The notes beneath the pieces are model-generated. The model ran no database searches, was not told the DNA's origin, and worked only from the letters and a program-made list of their open reading frames with translations. Shown here one piece after another: positions 51,375 to 61,437 of a DNA stretch of 64,000 nucleotides. The position numbers were made by a program, and so were the translations under genes. The number at the start of each line of letters is the position of its first letter. Position 1 is the stretch's first letter. Source of the DNA: Alloscardovia venturai (GTDB lineage Bacteria; Actinomycetota; Actinomycetes; Actinomycetales; Bifidobacteriaceae); contig NZ_JBHTHQ010000021.1 of NCBI RefSeq assembly GCF_042676605.1, positions 1 through 64,000 on the forward strand, read 5' to 3'.

Positions 51375-52730
51375 ATGACTGAAATTTCACGCTATTACGT
51401 TCCGGGCTTACATGTGGTAGATAATGTCGTCAGTGTGCCTTTGCACTGGGAGTGGGACAGCTTGCTTACTCAGCCACCAGCTGAGACTTTCAGCGGTGAA
51501 GAAATCAAGATTTTCTATCGTGTGGTTACCTCTGCTGAGAATGTAAACCGTGATTTGCCGCTGATGATCTTCCTCCAAGGAGGGCCAGGCGGCATGGGTC
51601 CCCGACCTATGTCTGTAGATTCCATTCCATGGCTTAAAGAAGCTGTGAAACATTTTCGTGTGGTGCTCATCGATCAGCGAGGAACGGGACGCTCATCTCG
51701 CGTGGATTCACGTGTGATTCGTCGTCGTGGAGGCAATGCACAAGAGACGGCAACATTCCTCAAGAATTTTCTTGCAGACTCTATCATCCGTGACTGTGAA
51801 TTCATCCGTCTTACTGAATTTAGCGGCAAGAAATGGGCGACTATGGGGCAGAGCTATGGTGGCTTCTTGACTATGACATATCTGTCGCTCTTCCCTCAAG
51901 CAGTTTCGGCAAGTTTTGTGACCGGTGGAATTCCACATATCCCTATGAATGCACATGAAGTGTATGAACATACTGTCCCGCGCATGATAGCAAAGACTCA
52001 GCAGTATTATGAGCGATATCCTGATGATGCGCAACGAGTAAGCCGCATTGCTGACATTATTGCTGAGGGGAATGTCACTCTTCCCAATGGCGACCCCGTA
52101 TCTGTACGTCGCCTGCAAATGCTTGGCGCAGATTTCGGCATGAAGCCAAGCTTTGAACGGATGCATTGGACTATCGACACCGCGTTTAGTGAAGAAGATG
52201 GGAATGCAGGAAAAGTGCTTTCTGATGGTTTCCTCATGGAACTTTTCAGCAGTACTACATCGTACGGTGATGAATTGTACTGGGTACTCCAAGAATTTAT
52301 CTATGCGCATGAGGATATTGCTCCCATTAATTGGGCAGCAAATGACGTTTTACGTCATACACCTGAGTTCGATGAGACGGCTCGCCCTGTCATACTCATC
52401 GGCGAAGCGGCACTCCCAGAAATTTTTGAGGAGGATAGTGCTCTTCGCGCCTTTAAGCCAGCAGTAGATGTCATGATGCAGGATACTCATTGGGGCACAA
52501 TTTATGACATCAATCAGCTGGAGCGCAATGAGGTTCCAATACATTGTGCTGTGTATTTCAATGATATGTATGTCGACTCACATCTACAGCTCGACACACT
52601 ATCTCGCGTAGGTAATTCCCATGCATGGGTAACGAGTGAGTTTGAGCATGACGGTGCTCGCACAGCCGATGTTTTTAAGCACTTGTATAACGAGGCATTA
52701 AGTCTTGGCGATTTGGAAGGTTTGCAGTAA
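51375..52730 (+). CDS. pip: Proline iminopeptidase-like alpha/beta hydrolase
   Basis: Serine peptidase family S33, 451 residues; cleaves N-terminal proline. The oxyanion HGGPG-like motif is LQGGPGGMGPRP (about 67-78), and the nucleophile elbow GQSYGG holds Ser160. The late HWGT/DMYVD region would hold the remaining triad. ATG 51375 has no Shine-Dalgarno but TACACT 7 bases upstream may be a -10, so a leaderless transcript is possible. The stop shares one base with proC, giving proline a common theme. Confidence 0.88.
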   Translation: MTEISRYYVPGLHVVDNVVSVPLHWEWDSLLTQPPAETFSGEEIKIFYRVVTSAENVNRDLPLMIFLQGGPGGMGPRPMSVDSIPWLKEAVKHFRVVLIDQRGTGRSSRVDSRVIRRRGGNAQETATFLKNFLADSIIRDCEFIRLTEFSGKKWATMGQSYGGFLTMTYLSLFPQAVSASFVTGGIPHIPMNAHEVYEHTVPRMIAKTQQYYERYPDDAQRVSRIADIIAEGNVTLPNGDPVSVRRLQMLGADFGMKPSFERMHWTIDTAFSEEDGNAGKVLSDGFLMELFSSTTSYGDELYWVLQEFIYAHEDIAPINWAANDVLRHTPEFDETARPVILIGEAALPEIFEEDSALRAFKPAVDVMMQDTHWGTIYDINQLERNEVPIHCAVYFNDMYVDSHLQLDTLSRVGNSHAWVTSEFEHDGARTADVFKHLYNEALSLGDLEGLQ

Positions 52731-53524
52731 TGGCACAGACAGTTGGCTTTATCGGATTTGGAAATATGGCGACAGCTATCGTCGATGGATGGCGTAAGAC
52801 GTGTACTGTGCGCGATATGAAAATCGTAGCATGCGCAGCACATTATCAAGCACTGCCTGCAAAAACACAGCCTCGTGGAGTTGAAGCAATGAAAAATGCT
52901 CGAGAGGTAGTGGATGCCAGCGATATCATCATCGTAGCGGTTAAACCGTATCAAATTGATGCTATTTTTAATGAATTTAAGGCTAGTGTTGACTGGGCGA
53001 GCAAGACTGTGATTTCTCTTGCTGCAGGAAAATTGAATTCATACTGGACTGATCTTCTTGGCGCTCAGTCTCATCACATCTCTACTATCCCTAATACTCC
53101 TATTGCTATCGGTGAGGGAGTCGTCGTTGCAGAGGCTACGCACACGCTGAGAGACAATGAGCTGGCGACTTTTCGCAAACTTTTTGATCCTATCGCAACA
53201 GTTGAATTTGTCGACGCTGCACATCTATCCGTAGCAGGTACATTAGTAGGGTGCGGACCAGCCTATGCAGCGATGTTCATGGAAGCATTAGCAGATGCAG
53301 GAGTGAAGTATGGTCTCGCTCGTGCGACCGCATATCGACTTGCTGCAGGTATGGTAAAGGGAGCGGGTGCCTTGCAGCTGGAAACAGGGCTTGCCCCTGC
53401 TGTAATGAAGGATGCTGTATGCTCCCCAGGAGGAACGACAATCCAGGGTGTCGCTGCTCTCGAGCAGACAGGATTCCGCGGTAGTGTCATCGCGGCAATT
53501 GATGCCGTAGAGGGTTCTCGTTAG
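52730..53524 (+). CDS. proC: Pyrroline-5-carboxylate reductase
   Basis: NAD(P)H-dependent last step of proline synthesis, 264 residues. The Rossmann start GFIGFGNMATAIVDGW (about 5-20), VKPYQIDAIF, and the C-terminal DAVCSPGGTTIQGVAALE signature (near 225-242) define the family. ATG overlaps the pip stop. With proA (12.3 kb) two of the proline-pathway genes are in the window. Confidence 0.95.
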   Translation: MAQTVGFIGFGNMATAIVDGWRKTCTVRDMKIVACAAHYQALPAKTQPRGVEAMKNAREVVDASDIIIVAVKPYQIDAIFNEFKASVDWASKTVISLAAGKLNSYWTDLLGAQSHHISTIPNTPIAIGEGVVVAEATHTLRDNELATFRKLFDPIATVEFVDAAHLSVAGTLVGCGPAYAAMFMEALADAGVKYGLARATAYRLAAGMVKGAGALQLETGLAPAVMKDAVCSPGGTTIQGVAALEQTGFRGSVIAAIDAVEGSR

Positions 53525-53537
53525 GATAAGAGACATT

Positions 53538-54623
53538 ATGGCATTAACAATTGGTATCGTCGGCTTGCCGAATGTTGGTAAGTCCACACTTTTTAACGCA
53601 TTGACCCGCAACAATGTTTTAGCGGAAAACTATCCATTCGCGACTATCGAGCCAAATACAGGTATCGTCCCGCTCCCGGATTCGCGTTTGGCTGCTCTTG
53701 CTCCCATCGTCAACACCACAAAACTTGTCCCAGCGACAGTGACCTTTGTCGACATTGCAGGTATCGTCAAAGGCGCTTCTGAGGGTGAAGGCTTAGGCAA
53801 TCAGTTCCTTGCAAATATTCGTGAAGCGGATGCTATCTGTGAAGTCACGCGAGTATTTAGCGACGATGACATCGTCCACGTCAATGGCAAAGTTGATCCA
53901 ACGGACGACATTGATACCATCAACACCGAGCTTATTTTGGCTGATCTTCAGACTATCGAGAACGCGATTCCTCGTCTCGAAAAGGATTTACGTGGCAAAA
54001 AGATTAAGCCTGAATATTTAGACGAGGTCAAGAAGGCACAGAAAGTGCTCGAAGAAGGTAAAACTATCGATCAAGCCGCTAAGGATGGTTTGGTAGATCC
54101 TGCTGAGATTCGTGAGCTTCAGCTCCTGACTGCAAAACCATTTATTTATGTATTCAACATGGATGATGATGAGCTCCAGGATGAAGCACTCAAGACAAAG
54201 CTTTCTGATATGGCCGCTCCGGCACAGGCAATTTTCCTTAATGCACAGTTTGAAGCGGATTTGACTGAACTTGATGAGGCGGATGCGCGCGAAATGCTTG
54301 CTGATGCTGGGCTGGAAGAGTCGGGTCTCGATCAGCTTGCTCGTGTAGGTTTTGATACCTTAGGTTTGCAGACTTATCTCACAGCAGGTGAGAAGGAAGT
54401 GCGTGCATGGACGATTCACAAAGGATGGACTGCTCCTCAAGCTGCAGGTGTCATTCACTCGGACTTTGAACGTGGATTTATCAAGGCTGAAATCGTATCT
54501 TTTGATGATTTGATGGAAGCGGGCTCCTACGCCAAAGTCAAAGAAGAAGGAAAGATGCGTCTTGAAGGCAAGGATTATGTCATGCGGGATGGCGACATCG
54601 TTGAATTTAAGTTTAATGTGTGA
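53538..54623 (+). CDS. ychF: Redox-regulated ATPase YchF (OLA1 family)
   Basis: Obg-related P-loop NTPase that prefers ATP, ribosome-associated, 361 residues. G1 is GLPNVGKST (8-16), G3 is DIAGIVKGASEGEGLGN, and the C-terminal TGS-like domain includes ERGFIKAEIVSFDD. It follows proC by 13 bases and pulA follows by 8 bases. Confidence 0.96.
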   Translation: MALTIGIVGLPNVGKSTLFNALTRNNVLAENYPFATIEPNTGIVPLPDSRLAALAPIVNTTKLVPATVTFVDIAGIVKGASEGEGLGNQFLANIREADAICEVTRVFSDDDIVHVNGKVDPTDDIDTINTELILADLQTIENAIPRLEKDLRGKKIKPEYLDEVKKAQKVLEEGKTIDQAAKDGLVDPAEIRELQLLTAKPFIYVFNMDDDELQDEALKTKLSDMAAPAQAIFLNAQFEADLTELDEADAREMLADAGLEESGLDQLARVGFDTLGLQTYLTAGEKEVRAWTIHKGWTAPQAAGVIHSDFERGFIKAEIVSFDDLMEAGSYAKVKEEGKMRLEGKDYVMRDGDIVEFKFNV

Positions 54624-54631
54624 CGCTTCTT

Positions 54632-57025
54632 ATGACGTACTTAGTAGTTCATTACTACAGTCTGCATGATGCATGCGTAAATTCGAGAAGCGCGTGGATA
54701 TGGTGTGATGGAGATGAGGGAGTCAACTGTATATTTCATGCAGACACGTGGCACGACCCTCGTAATCCTCAGGATGTGGATGTATTTGGTCCTGTTGCTT
54801 ACTTTCAGATTCCTCATACCCATATAAACTCTGGGAGTGGATGCGTCAACATCCTTATACGAAATCGAGATTGGTCATATAAGTCTGGGCAGTATAAGGT
54901 ATATTTTCGCCCTGAAGAGGCTGCTACACATATTTGGCTCGTCGAGGGAGATAACGTCGCTTATTATAGTAGGGAAGCGGCGTTAGGAAGTGCGCTCTGC
55001 CCCATTGATAGTCCGCATGGTATGGACGTATCTTTTGACGCGGAGTCTTTTGATAAGAAATGGGCATTCTCTGGATGGCTAGGTGCGCGGTATACGCCAT
55101 ACAATACTCGATTTAGGCTCTGGTCTCCTCTCGCACGAAATGTGGAACTCGTTATTTTCGATAATGAATATCGTGATGCGAGTGTGTGGCGAACCGTACA
55201 GATGAGTCGTGGAAGCACGTGTGATGCAGAGGACCATTCGAACAATACTCATGGAGTATGGTTCGCAAATGTAGACGCAAACCTTGAGAGTAAAGCGTAT
55301 GCCTTCTATATTACGCATCGAGACGGTTCTCGAGTCTTAAGTCCTGACCCCTATGGGCGAGCTGCTAGTCGGGATGGGAAACGCACAGTTTTATGGTCTC
55401 ATGAAGCAGTTACTCCGCAAGGTTTTCGCTCACGGTACAGTGCACAAAGCACGCAGGCTAATTTAGACGCTGACGCCATCGGTAATGACATAGACAGTGA
55501 TCTCAGTAGCGCTGTCATCTGTGAAATGCATGTGCGTGACTTTACTATGTCACATACGACGAGTGTCCCTCAGCACTTGCGTGGCACATATCGTGGTGCA
55601 GCGTTGGCTGGCACGCAAAATAGCTACGGAGCACCTACTGGCCTTGATTTTTTGAAAAAACAGGGATACAACTACGTTCAAATTCAGCCTGTTGCTGACT
55701 ATGCTAAGCACTACGATTCTCACGGCGAGCAGATGTACAACTGGGGATACGATCCTCGAAATTACAATGTTGCAGATGCGACTTATGCTACGGATCCTAC
55801 CGATAGTTCCTGTGCTCCGCGTGAGTTGAAAAGCATGATTTCTGCTTTCCACGATGCAGGGCTAGGTGTCATTCTCGACGTCGTGTATAACCATACATAT
55901 TCACGAACAGAGCATCCTTTCCAGCTGACTGTGCCGTTCTACTATTACCGTGTCAATCGTGACGGATTGTGGGCTGATGGCTCAGGTTGCGGCAATGAGA
56001 CGGCAAGCGAAAAGGAGATGATGCGCAAGTACATCATTGACTCGATTACTTATTGGATTGAAGAATATGGCGTAGATGGTTTTCGCTTTGACCTGATGGG
56101 TCTTCATGACATTGATACGATGAACGCTGTGCGTGAAGCTGTGGATCACATCGATCCCCATATCGTGCTGTATGGTGAGGGCTGGGATATGGGAACTGGT
56201 CTAGAACCTCGTGATAAAGCAAGTGTGAGTAATGCAGCTCTGACTCCCGGCATAGGTTTCTTCAATGCTATCGGTAGAGATGCCGTTAAGGGAGCTGAAG
56301 TTTATGGACAGTTGAGAGAAGGCTTTGTCTCTGGTGCATGGACGGAAGACGTGGTAGCTAAAGCCTTGCTCGGTAGCGATGAACTTGGCACGTATTCATC
56401 ACCGAGCCAAGTCGTTAATTATGTCGAGGCACACGACAATTACAATCTCAACGATTTACTCTGGGAACTCAACTCAAGTGACGATGAATCGACACACGTT
56501 AAAAGAGTAGAGCTCGCTACAGCATTGAATATCGTGATGCAAGGCGCGACCTTTATGCAAATCGGTCAAGAGTTCTTGCGTACGAAACTTCATCCTACGG
56601 GCGAAGAGGGAGAAGTTACAGCTCTTGACCGTATGCGCGCGATGAACAGTTACAACGCGCCAGATAGTGTAAATCGTGTTAATTGGGATAATCTTTCGCG
56701 ATATGACTCAACGGTACGATTTATCCACCAGCTTTTGGAATACAAACGTTATAGTGGTTTGTTCACTATAGAAAGTTATCGCCGTATCCGTCATCGTATG
56801 TATATTCATCATGCGCAACCGGCTTCAGGTTTCATATCGTGGGATGTGACACGCGACGAGAAAACATATCGCGTCGTCGCTACCACACGCCAAATTTCAC
56901 TCACTGATGTGCTTGGCGACAACGATAAATATCGCGTTGTGCTTGCCAATAATGACATATCTCTGTGCGATGGCGGGTATATTCCTGCTTTAAGTTTCGT
57001 CCTCTTTGTGAAGGATGCTCGCTAA
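54632..57025 (+). CDS. pulA: Type I pullulanase (glycogen/starch debranching)
   Basis: Cuts alpha-1,6 branches of glycogen or pullulan. The 797-residue protein has no signal peptide, so it acts in the cytosol. Order: N-terminal pullulanase-associated beta domain (about 1-100), CBM48-like domain (about 145-255), GH13 barrel. The family tag YNWGYDP lies near 369, the nucleophile in DGFRFDL near 483-489, the acid in LYGEGWD near 515 and the third Asp in EAHDNYN. The start is ATG 54632 (GTG 54620 possible). A 16-base repeat follows the stop. It heads the glycogen block. Confidence 0.9.
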   Translation: MTYLVVHYYSLHDACVNSRSAWIWCDGDEGVNCIFHADTWHDPRNPQDVDVFGPVAYFQIPHTHINSGSGCVNILIRNRDWSYKSGQYKVYFRPEEAATHIWLVEGDNVAYYSREAALGSALCPIDSPHGMDVSFDAESFDKKWAFSGWLGARYTPYNTRFRLWSPLARNVELVIFDNEYRDASVWRTVQMSRGSTCDAEDHSNNTHGVWFANVDANLESKAYAFYITHRDGSRVLSPDPYGRAASRDGKRTVLWSHEAVTPQGFRSRYSAQSTQANLDADAIGNDIDSDLSSAVICEMHVRDFTMSHTTSVPQHLRGTYRGAALAGTQNSYGAPTGLDFLKKQGYNYVQIQPVADYAKHYDSHGEQMYNWGYDPRNYNVADATYATDPTDSSCAPRELKSMISAFHDAGLGVILDVVYNHTYSRTEHPFQLTVPFYYYRVNRDGLWADGSGCGNETASEKEMMRKYIIDSITYWIEEYGVDGFRFDLMGLHDIDTMNAVREAVDHIDPHIVLYGEGWDMGTGLEPRDKASVSNAALTPGIGFFNAIGRDAVKGAEVYGQLREGFVSGAWTEDVVAKALLGSDELGTYSSPSQVVNYVEAHDNYNLNDLLWELNSSDDESTHVKRVELATALNIVMQGATFMQIGQEFLRTKLHPTGEEGEVTALDRMRAMNSYNAPDSVNRVNWDNLSRYDSTVRFIHQLLEYKRYSGLFTIESYRRIRHRMYIHHAQPASGFISWDVTRDEKTYRVVATTRQISLTDVLGDNDKYRVVLANNDISLCDGGYIPALSFVLFVKDAR

Positions 57026-57057
57026 AACTTGCAATAAGGCTCTCGCTAAAACTTGCA
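57018..57057. repeat. 16-base direct repeat at the end of pulA
   Basis: CTCGCTAAAACTTGCA occurs at 57018-57033 (including the pulA stop codon) and again at 57042-57057, 8 bases apart. It looks like a local duplication of the 3' end. Confidence 0.7.
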
Positions 57058-57174
57058 CAAAACTCATGTTATTCACACGTTGGCTACTTTAATTTGTGTG
57101 ATGTGGCATTTCCTCCTCGACTTTTACGCAGAATGTGACTAATGTGTAAAGAGAGGACGTGAGGGAGGTACATG

Positions 57175-59064
57175 ATGGACGTATCTGAGGCAATCCGGAC
57201 CTTTGGTACTGGAGAGAATTTTAACGCGCAGCACGTTTTTGGCTTTCATAAGGAAGAGCGCGATGGTCACAGTGGTTATGTTTTTCGTGTGTGGGCGCCA
57301 CATGCACGCGCAGTAGAAGTCATCGGTGACTTCACGCAGTGGCATGAGCATCCACTTGCCATGACGGGTAGCGATGCTGGGGTGTGGGAAGTCTTCAGCA
57401 CGGATGCGCAAGCTGGACAGCTTTATAAGTTTTCCGTCACTCGTGCAGATGGAAGTGTAGCGGATAAGGTTGATCCTTTTGCTTTCTACCTTGAAAAGCG
57501 TCCTGGTACTGCAGCTGTCATTACTGATTATGCCCCCAAAAAGTGGGGTGACAATGCGTGGCTAGCTCATCGCAGGAGGTGGGGCTTTAGGAACCGTCCT
57601 GTGAATATCTATGAAGTTCATGCGAGCTCATGGAAGAAACATGAGGATGGTAGTCCATATACTTTTGCGGATTTGACCCGTGAACTGGTCCCGTATCTCG
57701 TTTCGATGAATTATACTCATGTGGAGTTGATGCCTTTGATGGCGCACCCTCTCGGGATGAGCTGGGGTTATCAGCTCATGGGGTATTTTGCCTTCGAACA
57801 TACCTATGGGACACCAGAGGAATTTCAAGATTTCGTGGAGCAGTGCCACAAGAACAATATTGGCGTCATTGTAGACTGGGTTCCAGGGCATTTTACGCGT
57901 AATGATGATGCATTGGCTTACTATGATGGCACTGCGACCTTTGAGTATCAGGATGATAATAAAGCACATAACCGTGGCTGGGGTGCACTGAACTTCGACC
58001 TTGGTAAGAATCAGGTGCAGTCATTCCTCATCTCATCTCTGAAATTCTGGATAGAGTATTATCACCTTGACGGAATCCGCGTCGATGCAGTGAGCAACAT
58101 GGTGTATCTCGACTATGACGAAGGTCCATGGACGCCAAATAAAGACGGCGGAAATCGTAACCTTGAAGGTATTGGATTCCTCCAAAAAATGAATGCCGTC
58201 ATCCATGGACTTCATCCGGATGTCATGATGATTGCGGAAGATAGCTCTAGCGACGTCAAAGTCACCGGACCTATCGAATGGGATGCGTTAGGCTTCGACT
58301 ATAAGTGGAATATGGGTTGGATGAACGATACGCTCAAGTTCTTCGCTGAAGATCCCGTATATAGAAAGTTTGATTTTAACCATCTCACTTTCAGCTTTAT
58401 GTATGCGTTCTCAGAGAACTTCATCTTGCCATTCTCTCACGATGAGGTCGTCCACGGTAAGAAGAGCCTTATGCATAAGATGTGGGGAGACAGATACAAC
58501 CAATTTGCTGGTCTAAGAACTCTCTATACATACCAAATGTGTCACCCTGGCAAGAAACTGCTCTTCATGGGAAGTGAGTTTGGACAGTTCCTAGAGTGGA
58601 AGTACGATGATCAGCTTGTCTGGGATAATCTTCGTGACCCGCTCAACAAGCAGATGCAAGGATTTACCTCCCAGCTTAATGAATTTTATAAATCTTACAA
58701 CATGCTGTGGCAGAATGACTATAGCTACGATGGTCTAGAAATTATCGATGCAGATAATCGTGATGAGAGCATCTTGAGTTTCATGCGTAAGAACAATAAG
58801 GGTGAGTTCCTCGTGTGCTGCTTTAACTTTGCTCCTGTCGAACGTCGTGGTTTCGCGATAGGCGTTCCAGTCGCTGGTGAGTATGAGGAAGTCTGGAACA
58901 CCGAGATGAGTGACTTTGGCGGTGTATGGAAAGACCATAATCCGCTAACTCACACGCAAGCGGGGCAGTGGAAAGACTATACGCAGACGTTAAGCTTTAC
59001 TATGCCAGCACTTGGGGCAAGTATCTGGAGGCTCAAGCGGAGGGATGCTCGCCGCCGTAAGTAG
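57175..59064 (+). CDS. glgB: 1,4-alpha-glucan branching enzyme
   Basis: Adds alpha-1,6 branches to glycogen, 629 residues, GH13 family. A CBM48 domain (FRVWAPHARAVEVIGDF) is followed by the barrel: DGIRVDAVSNM (nucleophile near 303), MIAEDSSS (acid near 355), and the FSHDEVVHGKKS tag. It lacks the extra N1 module of actinobacterial enzymes (about 730 residues) and has the size of Bacillus/Lactobacillus GlgB. GGAGG lies 3 and 6 bases before two ATG codons (57172, 57175); I take the second. Confidence 0.94.
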   Translation: MDVSEAIRTFGTGENFNAQHVFGFHKEERDGHSGYVFRVWAPHARAVEVIGDFTQWHEHPLAMTGSDAGVWEVFSTDAQAGQLYKFSVTRADGSVADKVDPFAFYLEKRPGTAAVITDYAPKKWGDNAWLAHRRRWGFRNRPVNIYEVHASSWKKHEDGSPYTFADLTRELVPYLVSMNYTHVELMPLMAHPLGMSWGYQLMGYFAFEHTYGTPEEFQDFVEQCHKNNIGVIVDWVPGHFTRNDDALAYYDGTATFEYQDDNKAHNRGWGALNFDLGKNQVQSFLISSLKFWIEYYHLDGIRVDAVSNMVYLDYDEGPWTPNKDGGNRNLEGIGFLQKMNAVIHGLHPDVMMIAEDSSSDVKVTGPIEWDALGFDYKWNMGWMNDTLKFFAEDPVYRKFDFNHLTFSFMYAFSENFILPFSHDEVVHGKKSLMHKMWGDRYNQFAGLRTLYTYQMCHPGKKLLFMGSEFGQFLEWKYDDQLVWDNLRDPLNKQMQGFTSQLNEFYKSYNMLWQNDYSYDGLEIIDADNRDESILSFMRKNNKGEFLVCCFNFAPVERRGFAIGVPVAGEYEEVWNTEMSDFGGVWKDHNPLTHTQAGQWKDYTQTLSFTMPALGASIWRLKRRDARRRK

Positions 59065-59147
59065 ATTGACTTAGTTTGGTTTATACACACGAAACACAAT
59101 TTCCATATATCGACGACCAGTGATGTTCGTCAGTAAAGAGGGGAATC

Positions 59148-60287
59148 ATGAAAAATGAAATGATTGCGCTGATTCTAGCAGGCGGTCAGGGTTCACGCCT
59201 TGGCAAGCTTACTCAACACGTAGCGAAGCCTGCTGTTCAGTTTGGAGGACGCTATCGCATCATCGATTTTGCACTGTCAAATTGTGCAAATTCCGGCATA
59301 GCGAATGTAGGTGTCATTACACAGTATCAACCACTACTGTTGAATGATCATATCGGTAATGGCTCAAGCTGGGGGTTGGATGGGATTAATTCTGGTGTAA
59401 CTATCCTACAGCCGTACTCTGCAGCAGAAGGAAATCGATGGTTCGCGGGAACGAGCGATGCTGTGTACCAAAATTTGGCATACATTGATTCCATCAATCC
59501 AAAGTATGTCCTTATACTGTCCGGCGACCACATAGTCAAGATGGACTATGATGATATGCTCAAGTGTCATAAGGAAAACAAGGCAAGTCTCACCGTAGCA
59601 GTTATTGACGTGCCACTAGAAGAAGCTTTCCGCTTCGGAATCATGAATACGGATTCGAATGATCGCATTGTCGAATTTGAGGAAAAACCAGAAAATCCGA
59701 AATCGACGAAAGCATCAATGGGTATCTACATCTTCACATGGGCACGTCTGCGGGAGGTTCTCGTTAATGCAGATAAGTCTGGTGTAGATATGCGAGACTT
59801 CGGTGGCAACGTCATCCCCGCTTATCTCAAGGCGGGAGAACGCGCGTATACCTATAATTTCCAAGGATATTGGAAAGACGTAGGAACTATTCAGTCACTG
59901 TGGCAGGCAAATATGGAGTACATTGGCGAAGACAATGAGCTACATAGTCGTGACCGAAACTGGAAAATATACTCCAAGAATCTCATCGCGCCACCAAACT
60001 TTATCGATGACAATGCGGACGTGAAAGATTCTTTGGTAGTAGATGGTTGTTTCGTCTCAGGCGATGTCCACCATTCCATTCTCTCGACAAACGTTCAAGT
60101 TAAAGAAGGTGCACTCATCGAAGACTCCTTCATCATGAGCGGTGCGGTTATCTGTAAAGGTGCGCACGTTAAACGTGCGATCGTAGGAGAGAACGCAATA
60201 ATCGGTGTGGATGCTGTCATCGATGGCACTGATGAGATTCAAGTTATCGGTTACGGTGAGAAGGTAGGTGTTCCAGATGAAGCGTGA
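59148..60287 (+). CDS. glgC: Glucose-1-phosphate adenylyltransferase, catalytic subunit
   Basis: Makes ADP-glucose for glycogen, 379 residues, the Firmicutes size (actinobacterial GlgC is about 405-415). Nucleotidyltransferase motif LILAGGQGSRLGKLT (8-22), KPAVQFGG, the GTSDAVYQN and FEEKPENPK segments, and a C-terminal beta-helix are present. glgD overlaps its end by 11 bases. Confidence 0.94.
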   Translation: MKNEMIALILAGGQGSRLGKLTQHVAKPAVQFGGRYRIIDFALSNCANSGIANVGVITQYQPLLLNDHIGNGSSWGLDGINSGVTILQPYSAAEGNRWFAGTSDAVYQNLAYIDSINPKYVLILSGDHIVKMDYDDMLKCHKENKASLTVAVIDVPLEEAFRFGIMNTDSNDRIVEFEEKPENPKSTKASMGIYIFTWARLREVLVNADKSGVDMRDFGGNVIPAYLKAGERAYTYNFQGYWKDVGTIQSLWQANMEYIGEDNELHSRDRNWKIYSKNLIAPPNFIDDNADVKDSLVVDGCFVSGDVHHSILSTNVQVKEGALIEDSFIMSGAVICKGAHVKRAIVGENAIIGVDAVIDGTDEIQVIGYGEKVGVPDEA

Positions 60288-61437
60288 TAACTATTCAGCA
60301 ATTTTAGGAAATACCATCGGCAATCCTGATATGAAAGAGCTGACGAAACATCGTCCTCTGGCAACGTTGCCATTCGATGGCAAGTATCGTCTGCTCGATT
60401 TCCAGTTGTCGGCGTTGTCAAATGCTGGAATTCGCAATGTCTTTGGTATCTTCCAAGAGAAAAATATGCGCTCGGTATTCGACCATGTACGCTCTGGTCG
60501 CGAGTGGGGTCTCAACACGCAACTGAGCCATTGGTTCTTAGGATTCTATGATTCTGACTTAGCAAGTCATACGACCAATGATGATTACTACGAGCAGGTT
60601 CTGACTTATCTACGTCGCTCAGGCAGTAATCGTACCGTGTATATGGGGTGCGATGTATTGTGCAATATTGATGTAGCACACGTTATCGCGCTCGCTGAAG
60701 AGTCAGATTGTGATGTAGCAGTTGTCTATAAGAAACTTGTCGTCACGGACATCTCTCAGGAAAATGATGTCTTAGAAGTGAGCTCAGACGATACAGTACT
60801 GTCACACGGCACACTGGAAGAAATGCGCGACAAACTTCTTGCCCATGATGACTGTGACAACTACAAGATGTCTGCGGACATTTATGTCGTTCGCACCTCA
60901 GAACTCATCGCTCGCATGGAAGAAGAGCGCAAGAAGCCACAGCCACGTAAACTTCGCTACCTTTTACGTGATCTTTTGACGTCTGTCTCCTCTTTAGCAT
61001 ATGAATACACCGGCTACGTGTCGAACATCCACTCAGTGAAGTCCTATTACGATGCCAACATGGATATGCTTAATCCTAATGGTTTCTACTCCTTGTTGTA
61101 TTCCAATCAGAAGGTATATACCAAGGTGAAGAATGAGGAATCGACATATTTTGCTACCACCTCACACGTCAAAGATTCGCAATTTGCGTCGGGGAGCATC
61201 ATCAAGGGTACTGTGGTTCGTTCCATTATTTCTCGTAATTGCATGATTGATGAGCACTCATCGGTCGATAGCAGTATTGTGTTTCCTAAGGTAACGATTG
61301 GGCAAGGTGCGCGCGTGCAGTATGCCATTCTTGATAAGAATGTGACAGTTGCTCCAGGAGTAACGATTCGTGGGACAGCGGATGAGCCTATCGTCGTCGC
61401 TAAAGGAGAACAGATTACAGAGGATGTGACGCGATGA
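60277..61437 (+). CDS. glgD: Glucose-1-phosphate adenylyltransferase regulatory subunit GlgD
   Basis: Non-catalytic partner that modulates GlgC in Bacillus and lactobacilli, 386 residues. It has the same fold but lacks the GGxGxR nucleotide loop: the start reads YSAILGNTIGNPDMKELT. The PFDGKYRLLDFQLS and NPNGFYSLLYSNQKVYT segments are typical GlgD. ATG 60277 is preferred for GAAGGTAGG upstream; GTG 60268 is an alternative. It is coupled to glgC and to glgA (4-base overlap). It is unexpected outside Firmicutes. Confidence 0.92.
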   Translation: MKRDNYSAILGNTIGNPDMKELTKHRPLATLPFDGKYRLLDFQLSALSNAGIRNVFGIFQEKNMRSVFDHVRSGREWGLNTQLSHWFLGFYDSDLASHTTNDDYYEQVLTYLRRSGSNRTVYMGCDVLCNIDVAHVIALAEESDCDVAVVYKKLVVTDISQENDVLEVSSDDTVLSHGTLEEMRDKLLAHDDCDNYKMSADIYVVRTSELIARMEEERKKPQPRKLRYLLRDLLTSVSSLAYEYTGYVSNIHSVKSYYDANMDMLNPNGFYSLLYSNQKVYTKVKNEESTYFATTSHVKDSQFASGSIIKGTVVRSIISRNCMIDEHSSVDSSIVFPKVTIGQGARVQYAILDKNVTVAPGVTIRGTADEPIVVAKGEQITEDVTR

